Part shown: positions 8,296 to 16,595 of the stretch, in pieces
Layout of the letters: the number at the start of each line of letters is the position of its first letter
How positions within the stretch are numbered: the stretch's first letter is position 1
NCBI RefSeq assembly: GCF_001613245.1
Contig: NZ_BDBZ01000020.1
Location: 124,001-188,000 of the forward strand
Direction of reading: 5' to 3'
From: Nocardia speluncae NBRC 108251
GTDB taxonomy: Bacteria > Actinomycetota > Actinomycetes > Mycobacteriales > Mycobacteriaceae
Length of the DNA: 64,000 nt
Made by a program: the position numbers and the translations under genes
The notes under the pieces: generated by a model
Seen by the model: only the letters and a program-made list of their open reading frames with translations
Database searches by the model: none
Told to the model about the DNA's origin: nothing

Positions 8296-9231
8296 TCACT
8301 TCGGATCCTTATAGATTATCCCCGGCCACTTCTCTCCGGTGATACCGTCGGCCTTCTGCACCTCCAGCAATCTGGACTGAGCCCCCTCGATCGCGCGATC
8401 GCCGATAACGGGCAGATCCGGGCCGAAGTTCTGCATTATCCCGGGCACCTGGTCTTCGTTGACCGCGTGGATACGCTCGAGGATTTCGTCATCGAATTTC
8501 TTGCCGTTGAATTTCTCGACGAACGGCGATCGAATCCCGAAATTCGGATCGGGCTTTTCGTGCATGCAGAGATCACGATCGCATCCGACCAGGTCACCCT
8601 TGTTGTATCGCTTGCTCGAAAGCGCGGTCCGGTAGTTGTTCCGATTACCATCGGAATAGCACAGAAAATAGTCGAGAAATGCCATTTCCTGTTGCTGTAG
8701 GAGATCATAAGGGAGATCGTCCAGGAAATCGGTGGAGGGCACGAAGTCCTGTACGACGCCCCGGCCCATAGGGCCGCCGCTGATAACGGTCGGCGGAATT
8801 CTCGGCATCCGGAACAGCGAGCTGGAACGATACGCCACCTCTGCCCGAATCGCGAGGTGACCGGGTTCTTTCGGAATCCCCTGGCGCATATGGAATTCCC
8901 GGTCGATCGGCCGGTAGACGTTCCGCATCCCGTCCGTGGACCGCAGAAACTGCACCCCGTCGCCGTCATCGACGAAATCCTCCGGGAGAACGAGAGTCCG
9001 CGCCCGCATTTCGGGAACGGCGACACCGGGCGACCACCAGGAATTCGAAACCGTCCGGGCGACGAGTGCAGCTGCATCGGAATCCGCACCGGAAGCCTTG
9101 TTCGCCGCGGTTTCGGGAACTCCCGCGGCCCGGCGTATCGCGCCACTGTCGGTGTCCGCCGCTTGCGCCAGTATTTGCTCGATCCGCTTCCGGGCAGCGC
9201 GCATGAGCTCATCACTATCCCATCTCGCCAC
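8296..9231 (-). CDS. Putative kinase-fold protein (HipA / PI3-4-kinase-like), unassigned
   Basis: A 311-residue soluble protein, not recognised by family name. Several blocks match the layout of atypical kinases of the HipA/PI3-4-kinase type: AIRAEVAYRSSSLFRMPRIP followed by PTVISGG (N-lobe helix and ExAAY-like stretch), VVQDFVPS (hinge), LDYFLCYSDGNRNNYRTA (catalytic-loop-like Asp194 with Asn199 five residues on), then DLVGCDRDLCM (metal-binding Asp position, Asp218). The N-terminal ~60 residues are a separate helical, Ala-rich region. The start is GTG 9231; ATG 9204 is an alternative. Base composition is lower in GC than its neighbours (for example ATTATCCCC and AATATCG runs), which may mean transfer. 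Alternative: a fold mimic without activity. The kinase link is inference from pattern only. Confidence 0.55.
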   Translation of the reverse strand: MARWDSDELMRAARKRIEQILAQAADTDSGAIRRAAGVPETAANKASGADSDAAALVARTVSNSWWSPGVAVPEMRARTLVLPEDFVDDGDGVQFLRSTDGMRNVYRPIDREFHMRQGIPKEPGHLAIRAEVAYRSSSLFRMPRIPPTVISGGPMGRGVVQDFVPSTDFLDDLPYDLLQQQEMAFLDYFLCYSDGNRNNYRTALSSKRYNKGDLVGCDRDLCMHEKPDPNFGIRSPFVEKFNGKKFDDEILERIHAVNEDQVPGIMQNFGPDLPVIGDRAIEGAQSRLLEVQKADGITGEKWPGIIYKDPK

Positions 9232-9578
9232 CGATGCAGTCCCCGTCCTCCCGAGTCACCGGCCCACCGGACATACCTCTGGAGGGAGGCGCACACACCG
9301 GACACAATCACACGGTCGCCGCCGCGTCGCGCTCGCATTTCCCCAGGACTGCCGGTACCCGGCCGATGGAGCAGATACTACGGAACCGGCAATTCAGGCG
9401 CCTACAGAAACGCAGACACCATCCGGACAGGCCGGCCTGTCCAGATTGCGGCACCATTCCGGTCAGGTACTTCCGATCGAGCAACCGGTGTACGCGGAGC
9501 GCTACCGGCCCCGGAACCAAGAGGTTTCCTACATTCCGTAGCGTTCTCCGGAAAAGCCTGCCGAGGAGGAGGTCGAGC
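9232..9578. other. 347-base non-coding interval between divergent genes
   Basis: No convincing coding region. It contains an 18-base perfect palindrome (listed separately) and the ribosome site GAGGAGG just before the hydrolase start. Promoters for both flanking genes must lie here; I could not assign clear -35/-10 boxes. Confidence 0.5.
9425..9442. promoter_or_regulatory. 18-base perfect palindrome, candidate operator
   Basis: GGACAGGCCGGCCTGTCC is fully self-complementary with no spacer. It lies 136 bases before the alpha/beta hydrolase start, in a region with no gene. TetR-type repressors often bind such sites, and a TetR gene closes this small cluster at 12577, so it is a reasonable target, but the link is inference. 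Confidence 0.4.
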
Positions 9579-10436
9579 ATGACGGAGATCGAGGGCGGGC
9601 GAACGGTACGCGTCGGCGACCGGGATATTCACTACACCGAATTCGGTTCCGGGCCCACCGTGCTGATGTTGCACGGCGGCGGTCCCGGCGCCTCGGGCCT
9701 GGCAGCGTACGCACCCAATGTGGAGGCGCTGGCCCGCCGGTTCCGGGTGATCGTCCCGGATATGCCCGGATACGGGCGGTCGAGTAAACGGCTCGACCGG
9801 TCCGATCCCTTCGGCGACCTGGCAGCGGCCATGACAGGGCTGCTGGATGCACTCGAGGTGCGCAGTGCGCATGTGGTCGGCAATTCCTATGGTGGGGCGG
9901 CGGCGCTGCGGATGGCCATGGACTCGCCGGACAAGATGGGCCGGCTCGTACTGCTGGCTCCCGGTGGTATCGGCACCACCCGGGCCCTGCCGACCGCGGG
10001 TTTGCGGGCACTGCTGGCCTATTACGGCGGCGACGGTCCCAGCCGGGACAAGCTCGCCACCTTCATGCGCGAATACCTCGTGCACGACCCGGACACCATC
10101 ACCGACGAGATGATCGACAACCGCTATCGCGCGAGCCTGGATCCCGAGGTCATCGCGAATCCGCCGCTGCGCCGCCCTTCGGGACGGTCCGCCCCGCGCA
10201 CCCTGTTGCGGATGGACCTCACCCGCGATCCCCGATTACGGCGGATACCGCATCCGACCCTGGTGATCTGGGGTGCCCAGGACCGGGTGAACCGGCCCTC
10301 CGGGGCACATATGCTCGCCCGCCGCATACCGCACTGCGATGTGTACCTACCGGCAGCCACCGGGCACTGGGTCCAAGGCGAGAGACCCGAATTCTTCAAC
10401 AGTCTGACCACCACCTTTCTCACCGGAATGCCGTAA
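9579..10436 (+). CDS. Alpha/beta hydrolase of the C-C bond (meta-cleavage product) hydrolase type
   Basis: A 285-residue serine hydrolase. The triad is readable: Ser103 in the elbow GNSYGG, Asp235 in WGAQDRVN, His263 in TGHWVQ. The oxyanion motif HGGGPGASG at 32-40 is typical of BphD/HsaD/MhpC-like enzymes, which split vinylogous diketones after aromatic or steroid ring opening. Ahead of the Asp strand the lid region reads VIANPPLRRPSGR, somewhat different from classic BphD, so other ester or lactone substrates remain possible. ATG 9579 has GAGGAGG upstream. The following acyl-CoA ligase suggests that the acid product is activated for beta-oxidation. Confidence 0.85.
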   Translation: MTEIEGGRTVRVGDRDIHYTEFGSGPTVLMLHGGGPGASGLAAYAPNVEALARRFRVIVPDMPGYGRSSKRLDRSDPFGDLAAAMTGLLDALEVRSAHVVGNSYGGAAALRMAMDSPDKMGRLVLLAPGGIGTTRALPTAGLRALLAYYGGDGPSRDKLATFMREYLVHDPDTITDEMIDNRYRASLDPEVIANPPLRRPSGRSAPRTLLRMDLTRDPRLRRIPHPTLVIWGAQDRVNRPSGAHMLARRIPHCDVYLPAATGHWVQGERPEFFNSLTTTFLTGMP

Positions 10437-10851
10437 CCGGCACCGGTCCCTCCGGTCACGACCGGCCGGCGTGGCGGGCATCGCCGGCGTCCGAGCTCGG
10501 CCGATCCACCGCCCGGCACCTGTCGACCCGTGGCGGGGCCGGACCATCGACGGCCTCGACGACACCGCCGACCGGCCCACCGAATTCCGGGTGGGCACCA
10601 CCCCGGGAACCCGGACGACCGGCGCGATCGCGACCGGGCCGAACATGTTTCCGACAGCGTGCCGGTGCCGGTACACGAAAGCGCGACCGTACCGACGAGT
10701 TTCGACGTACTGACCGAATTGCGGTTCACTTTCGGCTAATGTCGCGCTGGCCGGGCGAATGTCCGGTGGGGCCCGTGCCGCGGCGCGGTACCGGTCCCCA
10801 TATCGGCCCGGCGGTCGGTACACCGGCCGCTTCGTTCCGAAGAGGAGCAGC
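10437..10851. other. 415-base interval between hydrolase and acyl-CoA ligase genes
   Basis: Several frames are open on both strands because of high GC, but none shows a start with a ribosome site or a recognisable protein. I see no strong repeat or terminator. The ligase ribosome site (AAGAGGAGCAG) ends this region. It probably holds the ligase promoter. Confidence 0.45.
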
Positions 10852-12384
10852 ATGTATCCCGGCGCGCATGTCGATCGTTTCCCTGATAAACCGGCCGTAA
10901 TCCTCGCCGAGACCGGTGAGACGCTGACCTATCGGGAGCTCGAGGACAATTCCGTCCGCCTCGCCCGGCACCTCCACGAGGCGGGGCTTCGCAAGGGCGA
11001 CCACGTCGCGCTGCTGTCCGGGAACGACCCCAAGGTGTACGAGGTCTACTGGGCGGCATTGCGATCCGGGCTTTACATCACCGCCGTGAACCGGCATCTC
11101 TCGCCGAGCGAGATCAGCTATATCGTCAACGACTGCGGGGCGCGGGCACTCATCGCGTCGGCCGGTGTGCGCGAGGCCGCCGAGAAGATCATCGAGGAGA
11201 CGCCGGGGGTGGAGATCCGGCTGGCCTTCGGCGGCGAAGTCACGGGGTACGGATCCTATGAGGAAGCGCTGGCCGCCGCCTCCCCCGAACCTTTGGCAGA
11301 TCAGCCCCGGGGCGCCGATATGCTCTACTCGTCCGGGACCACCGGGCGACCGAAGGGCATCAAACATCCGCTGCCGGACCGGCAGGTCGGCGATCCCCCC
11401 GGCGATACCTATACCGCCGTTTTCGGCCCGCTCTACGGATTCGATACCGAAACGGTCTACCTGTCCCCTGCGCCGCTGTACCACGCGGCGCCACTGCGGT
11501 TCGGCGGCGTGGTGCATGCCCTCGGCGGGACGCTGGTGGTGCTGGAACGTTTCGACGCCGAAGCGGCCCTGGCTGCCATCGAGCGCTACCGGGTCACCCA
11601 CAGCCAGTGGGTCCCGACCATGTTCGTGCGGATGCTGAAACTCGACGAGACCGTCCGCCTCCGCTACGACGTCTCGAGCCTGCGGGCGGCCGTACATGCT
11701 GCCGCGCCGTGCCCGGTCGAGGTGAAACAGAAGATGATCGACTGGTGGGGGCCGGTGCTGCACGAGTACTACGCGTCCACCGAGGGCAACGGCGCCACCT
11801 TCATCGACAGCGAACAGTGGTTGCGGAAACCGGGGTCGGTGGGCCCCGCCGGTCTGGGTGCGGTGCGGATCTGTGGCGACGACGGCGCGGAACTGCCGGC
11901 GGGTGAGATCGGCACGATCTATTTCGAACGCGAGGACGTTCCGTTCAGCTACCACAACGATGCGGCGAAAACGGAGCAGGCGATCCACCCGCAGCATCCG
12001 ACCTGGACCACCACGGGCGATATCGGCTACATCGACGCGGACGGCTTCCTGTTCCTCACCGACCGCAAGGCGTTCATGATCATCTCCGGTGGCGTGAACA
12101 TCTACCCGCAGGAGATCGAGGACGCCCTCGCGCTCCATCCGAAGGTTTTCGATGTCGCCGTGATCGGTATCCCGGACGAGGAGATGGGCGAATCGGTGAA
12201 GGCCGTGGTCCAGCCCGCACCCGGCGCCGGCGCCGGCCCCGCGCTCGCCGAGGAACTCCGCGACTACCTGCGTGCCCGTATCGCGCACTACAAGGTTCCG
12301 CGCACGGTCGATTTCGCCGACGAACTCCCCCGCACCCCCACGGGCAAGCTGGTGAAGGGCAAACTCCGCGCCCAGTACCTGTGA
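10852..12384 (+). CDS. AMP-dependent acyl-CoA synthetase/ligase
   Basis: A 510-residue ANL-superfamily enzyme that activates a carboxylic acid through an acyl-adenylate to its CoA thioester. Motifs in order: P-loop YSSGTTGRPKGIKH (~residues 159-172), EYYASTEGNG (A5-type), TTGDIGYIDADGFLFLTDRK (A7/A8 with the Asp that binds ribose and the hinge Arg), and the C-terminal catalytic Lys in PTGKLVKGKL. Start: ATG 10852 with GAGGAGCAGC upstream; upstream in-frame residues are low-complexity. No signal peptide. As neighbour of the C-C hydrolase and a TetR repressor, it is likely part of a catabolic route for an aromatic or alicyclic acid, though substrate choice cannot be read. Confidence 0.9.
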   Translation: MYPGAHVDRFPDKPAVILAETGETLTYRELEDNSVRLARHLHEAGLRKGDHVALLSGNDPKVYEVYWAALRSGLYITAVNRHLSPSEISYIVNDCGARALIASAGVREAAEKIIEETPGVEIRLAFGGEVTGYGSYEEALAAASPEPLADQPRGADMLYSSGTTGRPKGIKHPLPDRQVGDPPGDTYTAVFGPLYGFDTETVYLSPAPLYHAAPLRFGGVVHALGGTLVVLERFDAEAALAAIERYRVTHSQWVPTMFVRMLKLDETVRLRYDVSSLRAAVHAAAPCPVEVKQKMIDWWGPVLHEYYASTEGNGATFIDSEQWLRKPGSVGPAGLGAVRICGDDGAELPAGEIGTIYFEREDVPFSYHNDAAKTEQAIHPQHPTWTTTGDIGYIDADGFLFLTDRKAFMIISGGVNIYPQEIEDALALHPKVFDVAVIGIPDEEMGESVKAVVQPAPGAGAGPALAEELRDYLRARIAHYKVPRTVDFADELPRTPTGKLVKGKLRAQYL

Positions 12385-12576
12385 ACACCGGACCGGCCTC
12401 GGGACCCCGGATGCCGAGTGGATCTCGGCACCGGTAGCCGACCGGCCTGTACGGCGGGCCGCCCGGTGGCGGATAATCGGCGGCGAGCCCAATGCCCGAC
12501 TCCGGAGACCACAGATGCCCATCCCGGCCGGCCGGCGAGCCGTCACCCAGTACGTGATTCCCGGGCGGCTGCGCCC

Positions 12577-13176
12577 ATGAGTCACCGAACGCGGCGGTCG
12601 CCTCGACAGGACAGATCCCGTTTCACCGTCGACACCCTCCTGGAGGCAGCAGCACAACTGTTCGGGCGCGACGGCACGGCCACGACGACCAACCACATCG
12701 CCGCGCGGGCCGGCACTTCGATAGGGACGCTGTACCAGTACTTCCCGGACAAGCAGGCCATTCTGAACGCATTGGCCCGGCGGCACGTCGCCGATGCCAC
12801 CGCACGCCTGGGCGCCGTCCTCGACGAACTGCGGGTCGCCGAGCCACCGTTCGAAACGACGCTGCGCACGGTGCTGGACGTGGTCGTCGACCTCCACCGC
12901 GACCGCCCGGGACTGCACGGCCTGATGCACCGGATGGCGCTGCCCGCGGCTGGTGAGCTGGCGGCCGTCCACGCCCTCGAGGACCATCTCGCGAACGAGA
13001 TCGACCACCACCTCCGCCGCTGTGCGCGCGGTGGCGCCGACCCTGCGCTCACCGCCCGCATACTGGTGCACACGATCGACGCCCAGGTGCACCGCGTGCA
13101 TCCGCGCCGCCCGCTGACCACCGACGAACTGATGACCGTGGTCGAGCAACTGACGCGGCCGGTATCAGCGCCCTGA
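12577..13176 (+). CDS. TetR family transcriptional regulator
   Basis: A 199-residue repressor. The N-terminal helix-turn-helix is clear: FTVDTLLEAAAQLFGRDG, then TTTNHIAARAGTSIGTLYQY and FPDKQAIL (residues ~17-66). The C-terminal helical domain would bind a ligand and dimerise. ATG 12577 is preferred: it begins right before the basic residues of the HTH, and an earlier in-frame start adds only low-complexity residues. It sits 192 bases after the ligase gene on the same strand and overlaps the converging hydrolase gene by 12 bases at its 3' end. It is the likely local regulator of the hydrolase/ligase pair. Confidence 0.85.
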   Translation: MSHRTRRSPRQDRSRFTVDTLLEAAAQLFGRDGTATTTNHIAARAGTSIGTLYQYFPDKQAILNALARRHVADATARLGAVLDELRVAEPPFETTLRTVLDVVVDLHRDRPGLHGLMHRMALPAAGELAAVHALEDHLANEIDHHLRRCARGGADPALTARILVHTIDAQVHRVHPRRPLTTDELMTVVEQLTRPVSAP

Positions 13177-14094
13177 CCCGCCCGCTTCGGCGAGGACCGC
13201 ACGCAGAGTGGTGGCCAACTGCTCTACGCCGGGTTCCTCGACGGGAAAGTGCCCGCAGTTGTCGAGCAGTACGATCTCACGCCGGCCGGCGATACGTTCG
13301 AGGAAACGGATACTCAGCTCCGGTGGTGTCCACGCGTCCGCGGCGGGATGGACCAGGGTGACCGGTGCGGCACCGAACGTCTCCGGAGGTGTGTGCCGGT
13401 AGTCCGCGAAACTGCGGAGGAAACCGAGCGGAACCCGGGCGCCGCCGCCCAGCGGATCGGCCGCGCACAGTCGCGACAGCTCCGGATCACGGCTCATCCG
13501 GTGCATATGTACGAGCCAGCGGATCGGCACACGGACCCGGCCGCATACCGGGTCCAGCCATCGCAGCAGCCTCGGGCCCGACCGGCCGGGCAGGTTCCAT
13601 CGGGTCGCGGTGGCGAGCGCCTCCGCATCGGCGGGGTCGAGCAGACAGGTCGCCACGACATGCTCCACCGCGCCGGTGCGGGCGGCGACCTCGTAGGCCA
13701 GCATCCCGCCCATACTCGCGCCGAACAGCACCAGTGGGCGATCGTCCACCGCGGCGGTCCGCTGCACCAGATCGCACAGGAGCTCGATCCAGTCGCCGTA
13801 GCGCACCCCACCCGGATCCGGTTCGATCGTCCGGCCGTACAGCGGGAGGTCGACGGCCGTGGCGTCCACGTTTTCCCGGAAACCCAGCGCGACTGCCGGC
13901 CACAGCAGACCCGAGTGCCCACCGGCGCCGTGGATCGCCAGGACCCGCACGGGGGCGTCGGGTACCGCAGCGCGCAGCGTATGGATCCGACGCCCACGCC
14001 ACTCCCACCATTCGGATACCGGTTCGGTCGTCGAATCGGCCCGGTGGGACTCGGGCAGAAACTCTGCGTAGGCATGGTGCGTTTGTGCGTTCAT
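13165..14094 (-). CDS. Alpha/beta hydrolase
   Basis: A 309-residue serine hydrolase. HGAGGHSG forms the oxyanion turn, Ser in FGASMGG is the nucleophile elbow, and Asp in HPAADAWTPPELS and His in CGHFPVE complete the triad. The domain between (residues ~170-225) is a helical cap rich in Arg. Start: ATG 14094, giving MNAQTHHAYAEFLPE; the frame is open far upstream, but that region lies inside the divergent membrane-protein gene. The substrate is unknown; lysophospholipase- or lactonase-like enzymes share these motifs. The 3' end overlaps the TetR gene tail to tail by 12 bases. Confidence 0.8.
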   Translation of the reverse strand: MNAQTHHAYAEFLPESHRADSTTEPVSEWWEWRGRRIHTLRAAVPDAPVRVLAIHGAGGHSGLLWPAVALGFRENVDATAVDLPLYGRTIEPDPGGVRYGDWIELLCDLVQRTAAVDDRPLVLFGASMGGMLAYEVAARTGAVEHVVATCLLDPADAEALATATRWNLPGRSGPRLLRWLDPVCGRVRVPIRWLVHMHRMSRDPELSRLCAADPLGGGARVPLGFLRSFADYRHTPPETFGAAPVTLVHPAADAWTPPELSIRFLERIAGRREIVLLDNCGHFPVEEPGVEQLATTLRAVLAEAGGSGR

Positions 14095-14316
14095 ATCTTC
14101 AGCTTCGAGCGTGGCACCGGGCCGGACAACTCGCGTTCTGCCTCCCGCCGGATACCGTCCGACCTGCGAGAACACCATCTCCGCGCAGGGCTGCTCAGTT
14201 TCGATCCGGCTGCGGACGGGAGCGCCGTGCCCCGGACGACGTTTATCGTGCCCGGTCCGGGCAATACCGCCGACGACGAAACCGGTCCGGTGACGAGCGG
14301 GCAGGAGGGCTGGGCG

Positions 14317-14703
14317 ATGGCCGATGACGCAGAACAGCGGGCGAATATCAACGATGCAGAAAAGCGCTGGTCCGACGACCGAGGAGAGTTCCGCCGGGCG
14401 GTGCGCTACACGCTGGCGGTGCTCGGGGTGGCCGCGCTGGTCTGTGCCGGGACGGTGATCTGGTCGGCCATGGCGCAGTGCCGGGACGCCGATTCGCTGC
14501 TGTGCGATACGCCGACGCAGCTGACGGTCCTGTTCGGCCCCGGGGTGCTGCTGTTCCTGGGTGGTGTCGGGGCGTTCGTGGAGACGATCCGGGTGTGGCG
14601 GCGCGGTGGCACCTGGCCGATCTGGCAGGGCGCGGGCTGGTTCCTGTTCCTGATCATGCTGTTCTATCTCGGTATCGGCGCCACCACGGTCCCCGCGGAC
14701 TGA
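14317..14703 (+). CDS. Small membrane protein, three predicted helices
   Basis: A 128-residue protein with a polar ~30-residue N-terminus (rich in Asp, Glu, Arg) and hydrophobic segments at about residues 34-54, 68-88 and 100-120. ATG 14317 follows AGGAGGG at 14303-14309 with good spacing, which decides the start within a much longer open frame. Two Cys (CRDADSLLC) lie in the loop after helix 1, probably outside, and could form a disulfide. I do not recognise a family. It is divergent from the hydrolase gene and 175 bases ahead of the next gene. Confidence 0.7.
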   Translation: MADDAEQRANINDAEKRWSDDRGEFRRAVRYTLAVLGVAALVCAGTVIWSAMAQCRDADSLLCDTPTQLTVLFGPGVLLFLGGVGAFVETIRVWRRGGTWPIWQGAGWFLFLIMLFYLGIGATTVPAD

Positions 14704-14878
14704 CCGGGGGCACCCCGGATTCGGCGGCGCACACCATCCCGTACCGGGGAGCCCGGTAGGCCTGCTGATCGAGCCACACCTGTGGCAGACTTTCGAGGAA
14801 TGCTCGGATGACGGCCACGCGACTCGACAGGGTCGGCAGGGACCGTGCGCGGAAGGTGATGCGGGAATTGAGATCGCG

Positions 14879-16408
14879 ATGGATCTGATCGCCCTCGAGG
14901 GCCGGGTGGCCACCGACCGGATCGCGGCCCGGGACCGCACACCGGAAACCGAATTACAACTGGCCACGGGCCTGTCCGAACTCGCCGCCGCGTATCTGGC
15001 CACCAAAACCGATGGGTCGATACGTAACCGGGTGGCCGGGGCGCTGGAACCCGCGCAGGAAGCCGTGATGATCCGGTTGCGCTGGTTCACCGCCGGCCGG
15101 GTCACCGCGCAGTTCGCCAACGAGGTGCAGGACACGCTGCGGCTGCTGGAGCAGGCGGCGCGGGAGATCGGGCACCGCGAACTGGCCACCGCGACAATCC
15201 GCGACGCCTGCAATGCCTATACGCAGGTAGCGCACGATCACCCGAATGCCGCGGGCGCCTGCGCGGACAGCCTGTCGAAATGCGGTGTATGGCTGTGCCG
15301 GCTGGACCCGGGCGCGGCCGTCATGGCGACCGATGAGGCCGTGCGGATCCGTGCCGGCCTGTTCGCGGACGACCCGAACCAGTCCCGGAAGTATCTCGCC
15401 ACCTTGAACACGCTGCTGCGCACCTTGATGGTGGGCCGGCAGCGGAAACAGGCGGTGGCCATGTACCGCGAACGCTATACCGCGCTCACCACCCCGGAGA
15501 TGGCCGCGCAGCTGCGGGCGCTGAAAATCGAAGAGATCGGTTTCACCAGCAAAACGCAGTCCGCGCTACGCAAACTCGAATGCCGCGCTTTGGAGCGCGC
15601 CGGTTATCTGACCCAGCAGCAGATCCTCTATCAAAGCGCCGGTGATCTGGCGACCATCGAGGAGATCAACTGGAATCTGGCGTTGGTGGGGTTGAAACCG
15701 CTGGCGGCGGGGGCGATGCCGGATCAGCCGGCCAAACCGGTGGAGATCGGTTCGTCGTTCGGTGCGCTCGGTGTGCTGTGTTCGGCGCCGGATGCAGTGC
15801 AGCAGGTGCGGGCGGCGATTATTGCGGCCTATACCGAGGCGGGTGCGGAGCCGGTGGACATCACCACCGCGTACGGCGTGGACAAGGCGCATTGGGGCAC
15901 CCGGGACCCGCAGATGAACGCCACCCCCGAACTCGGGGAGGACATCGTGCTGATCGAGCGGAGATCGGGCAGCTGGGTCGCGGTGCAGAGCCTCAAATGG
16001 GAGCTCACGCCGGTGGCAAAGAACCCGCTGGCCCGTCATCTTGCCCGGCAGTGGCCGGTGGTGAGCGTAACCAGCACCGAGAGCCTGTCCTACGAGCTGT
16101 GCTGGTACGAACAGGGCACGGCCACCCAGTACGCCGCGCTCGGGCGGCCCGCGGAGCCGGTGGCCCTGGATACCCCGTTGGCGCCGTTGGATTTCGGCAA
16201 GCTCGCCGACTACGGCGCCGATTACGCCTCGGAGACGCAGATCCGTTCGGCGTTCGGTAATGCGACCATGTTCGCGAAGCTCACCGAGCTGCCCGCCAGC
16301 GGTATCCGCCAGGCCGCCGAGGCCCGGCCGCTGGCCGGCTACGGCGATCAGGTGCTGTGTTTCCGTGGTCCGGCAAGCCCGGACGGGAAACGCGCGAGCG
16401 GCCTGTAG
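14879..16408 (+). CDS. Large protein of unknown function with helical-repeat N-terminus
   Basis: A 509-residue soluble protein. The first ~270 residues are helical and Ala-rich, with TPR-like pairs (AAREIGHRELATATIRDACN, DSLSKCGVWLCRLDPGAAV, LNTLLRTLMVGRQRKQAVAM). From ~285 the character changes to mixed alpha/beta: SSFGALGVLCSAPDAVQQVR, then ITTAYGVDKAHWGTRDPQMN, a strand pair RSGSWVAVQSLKWEL and SYELCWYEQGTATQYAALGR. No catalytic motif is recognised. A plausible reading is a scaffold domain fused to a uniquely actinobacterial C-terminal domain. The start ATG 14879 has only a weak GGGA upstream, and no better in-frame start exists for 80 bases. It precedes the sensor-kinase pair by 187 bases on the same strand. 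Confidence 0.65.
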   Translation: MDLIALEGRVATDRIAARDRTPETELQLATGLSELAAAYLATKTDGSIRNRVAGALEPAQEAVMIRLRWFTAGRVTAQFANEVQDTLRLLEQAAREIGHRELATATIRDACNAYTQVAHDHPNAAGACADSLSKCGVWLCRLDPGAAVMATDEAVRIRAGLFADDPNQSRKYLATLNTLLRTLMVGRQRKQAVAMYRERYTALTTPEMAAQLRALKIEEIGFTSKTQSALRKLECRALERAGYLTQQQILYQSAGDLATIEEINWNLALVGLKPLAAGAMPDQPAKPVEIGSSFGALGVLCSAPDAVQQVRAAIIAAYTEAGAEPVDITTAYGVDKAHWGTRDPQMNATPELGEDIVLIERRSGSWVAVQSLKWELTPVAKNPLARHLARQWPVVSVTSTESLSYELCWYEQGTATQYAALGRPAEPVALDTPLAPLDFGKLADYGADYASETQIRSAFGNATMFAKLTELPASGIRQAAEARPLAGYGDQVLCFRGPASPDGKRASGL

Positions 16409-16499
16409 CCGGGGTCACTCCGATACCCTGACGACCGATTGGTGAGACTCGTCTCGGCCTCGCCGACCATGCTTCGCTATGGTTTGGACCGAAGCTGTT

Positions 16500-16522
16500 G
16501 CATTGCCGGACAACGGCAATGC
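16500..16522. promoter_or_regulatory. Inverted repeat upstream of first sensor kinase
   Basis: GCATTGCCG and CGGCAATGC flank a 5-base loop (GACAA), a perfect 9-base stem ending 73 bases before the kinase start. The right arm continues as GCAATGCCGGGA, a string also found upstream of the second kinase (19667-19678), so it looks like a shared control element. Confidence 0.45.
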
Positions 16523-16595
16523 CGGGAACATTAGGGTGATATGCGCCGATCACCATGGTGTCGTCTGCGCATGCCCTGGAACGGGTTGATCTATC

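Noticed and set aside
10726..13149. An 807-codon open frame on the minus strand
   Set aside because: It lies opposite the acyl-CoA ligase and TetR genes and its translation is Arg/Gly/His-rich without any motif; long antisense frames are expected in GC-rich DNA.
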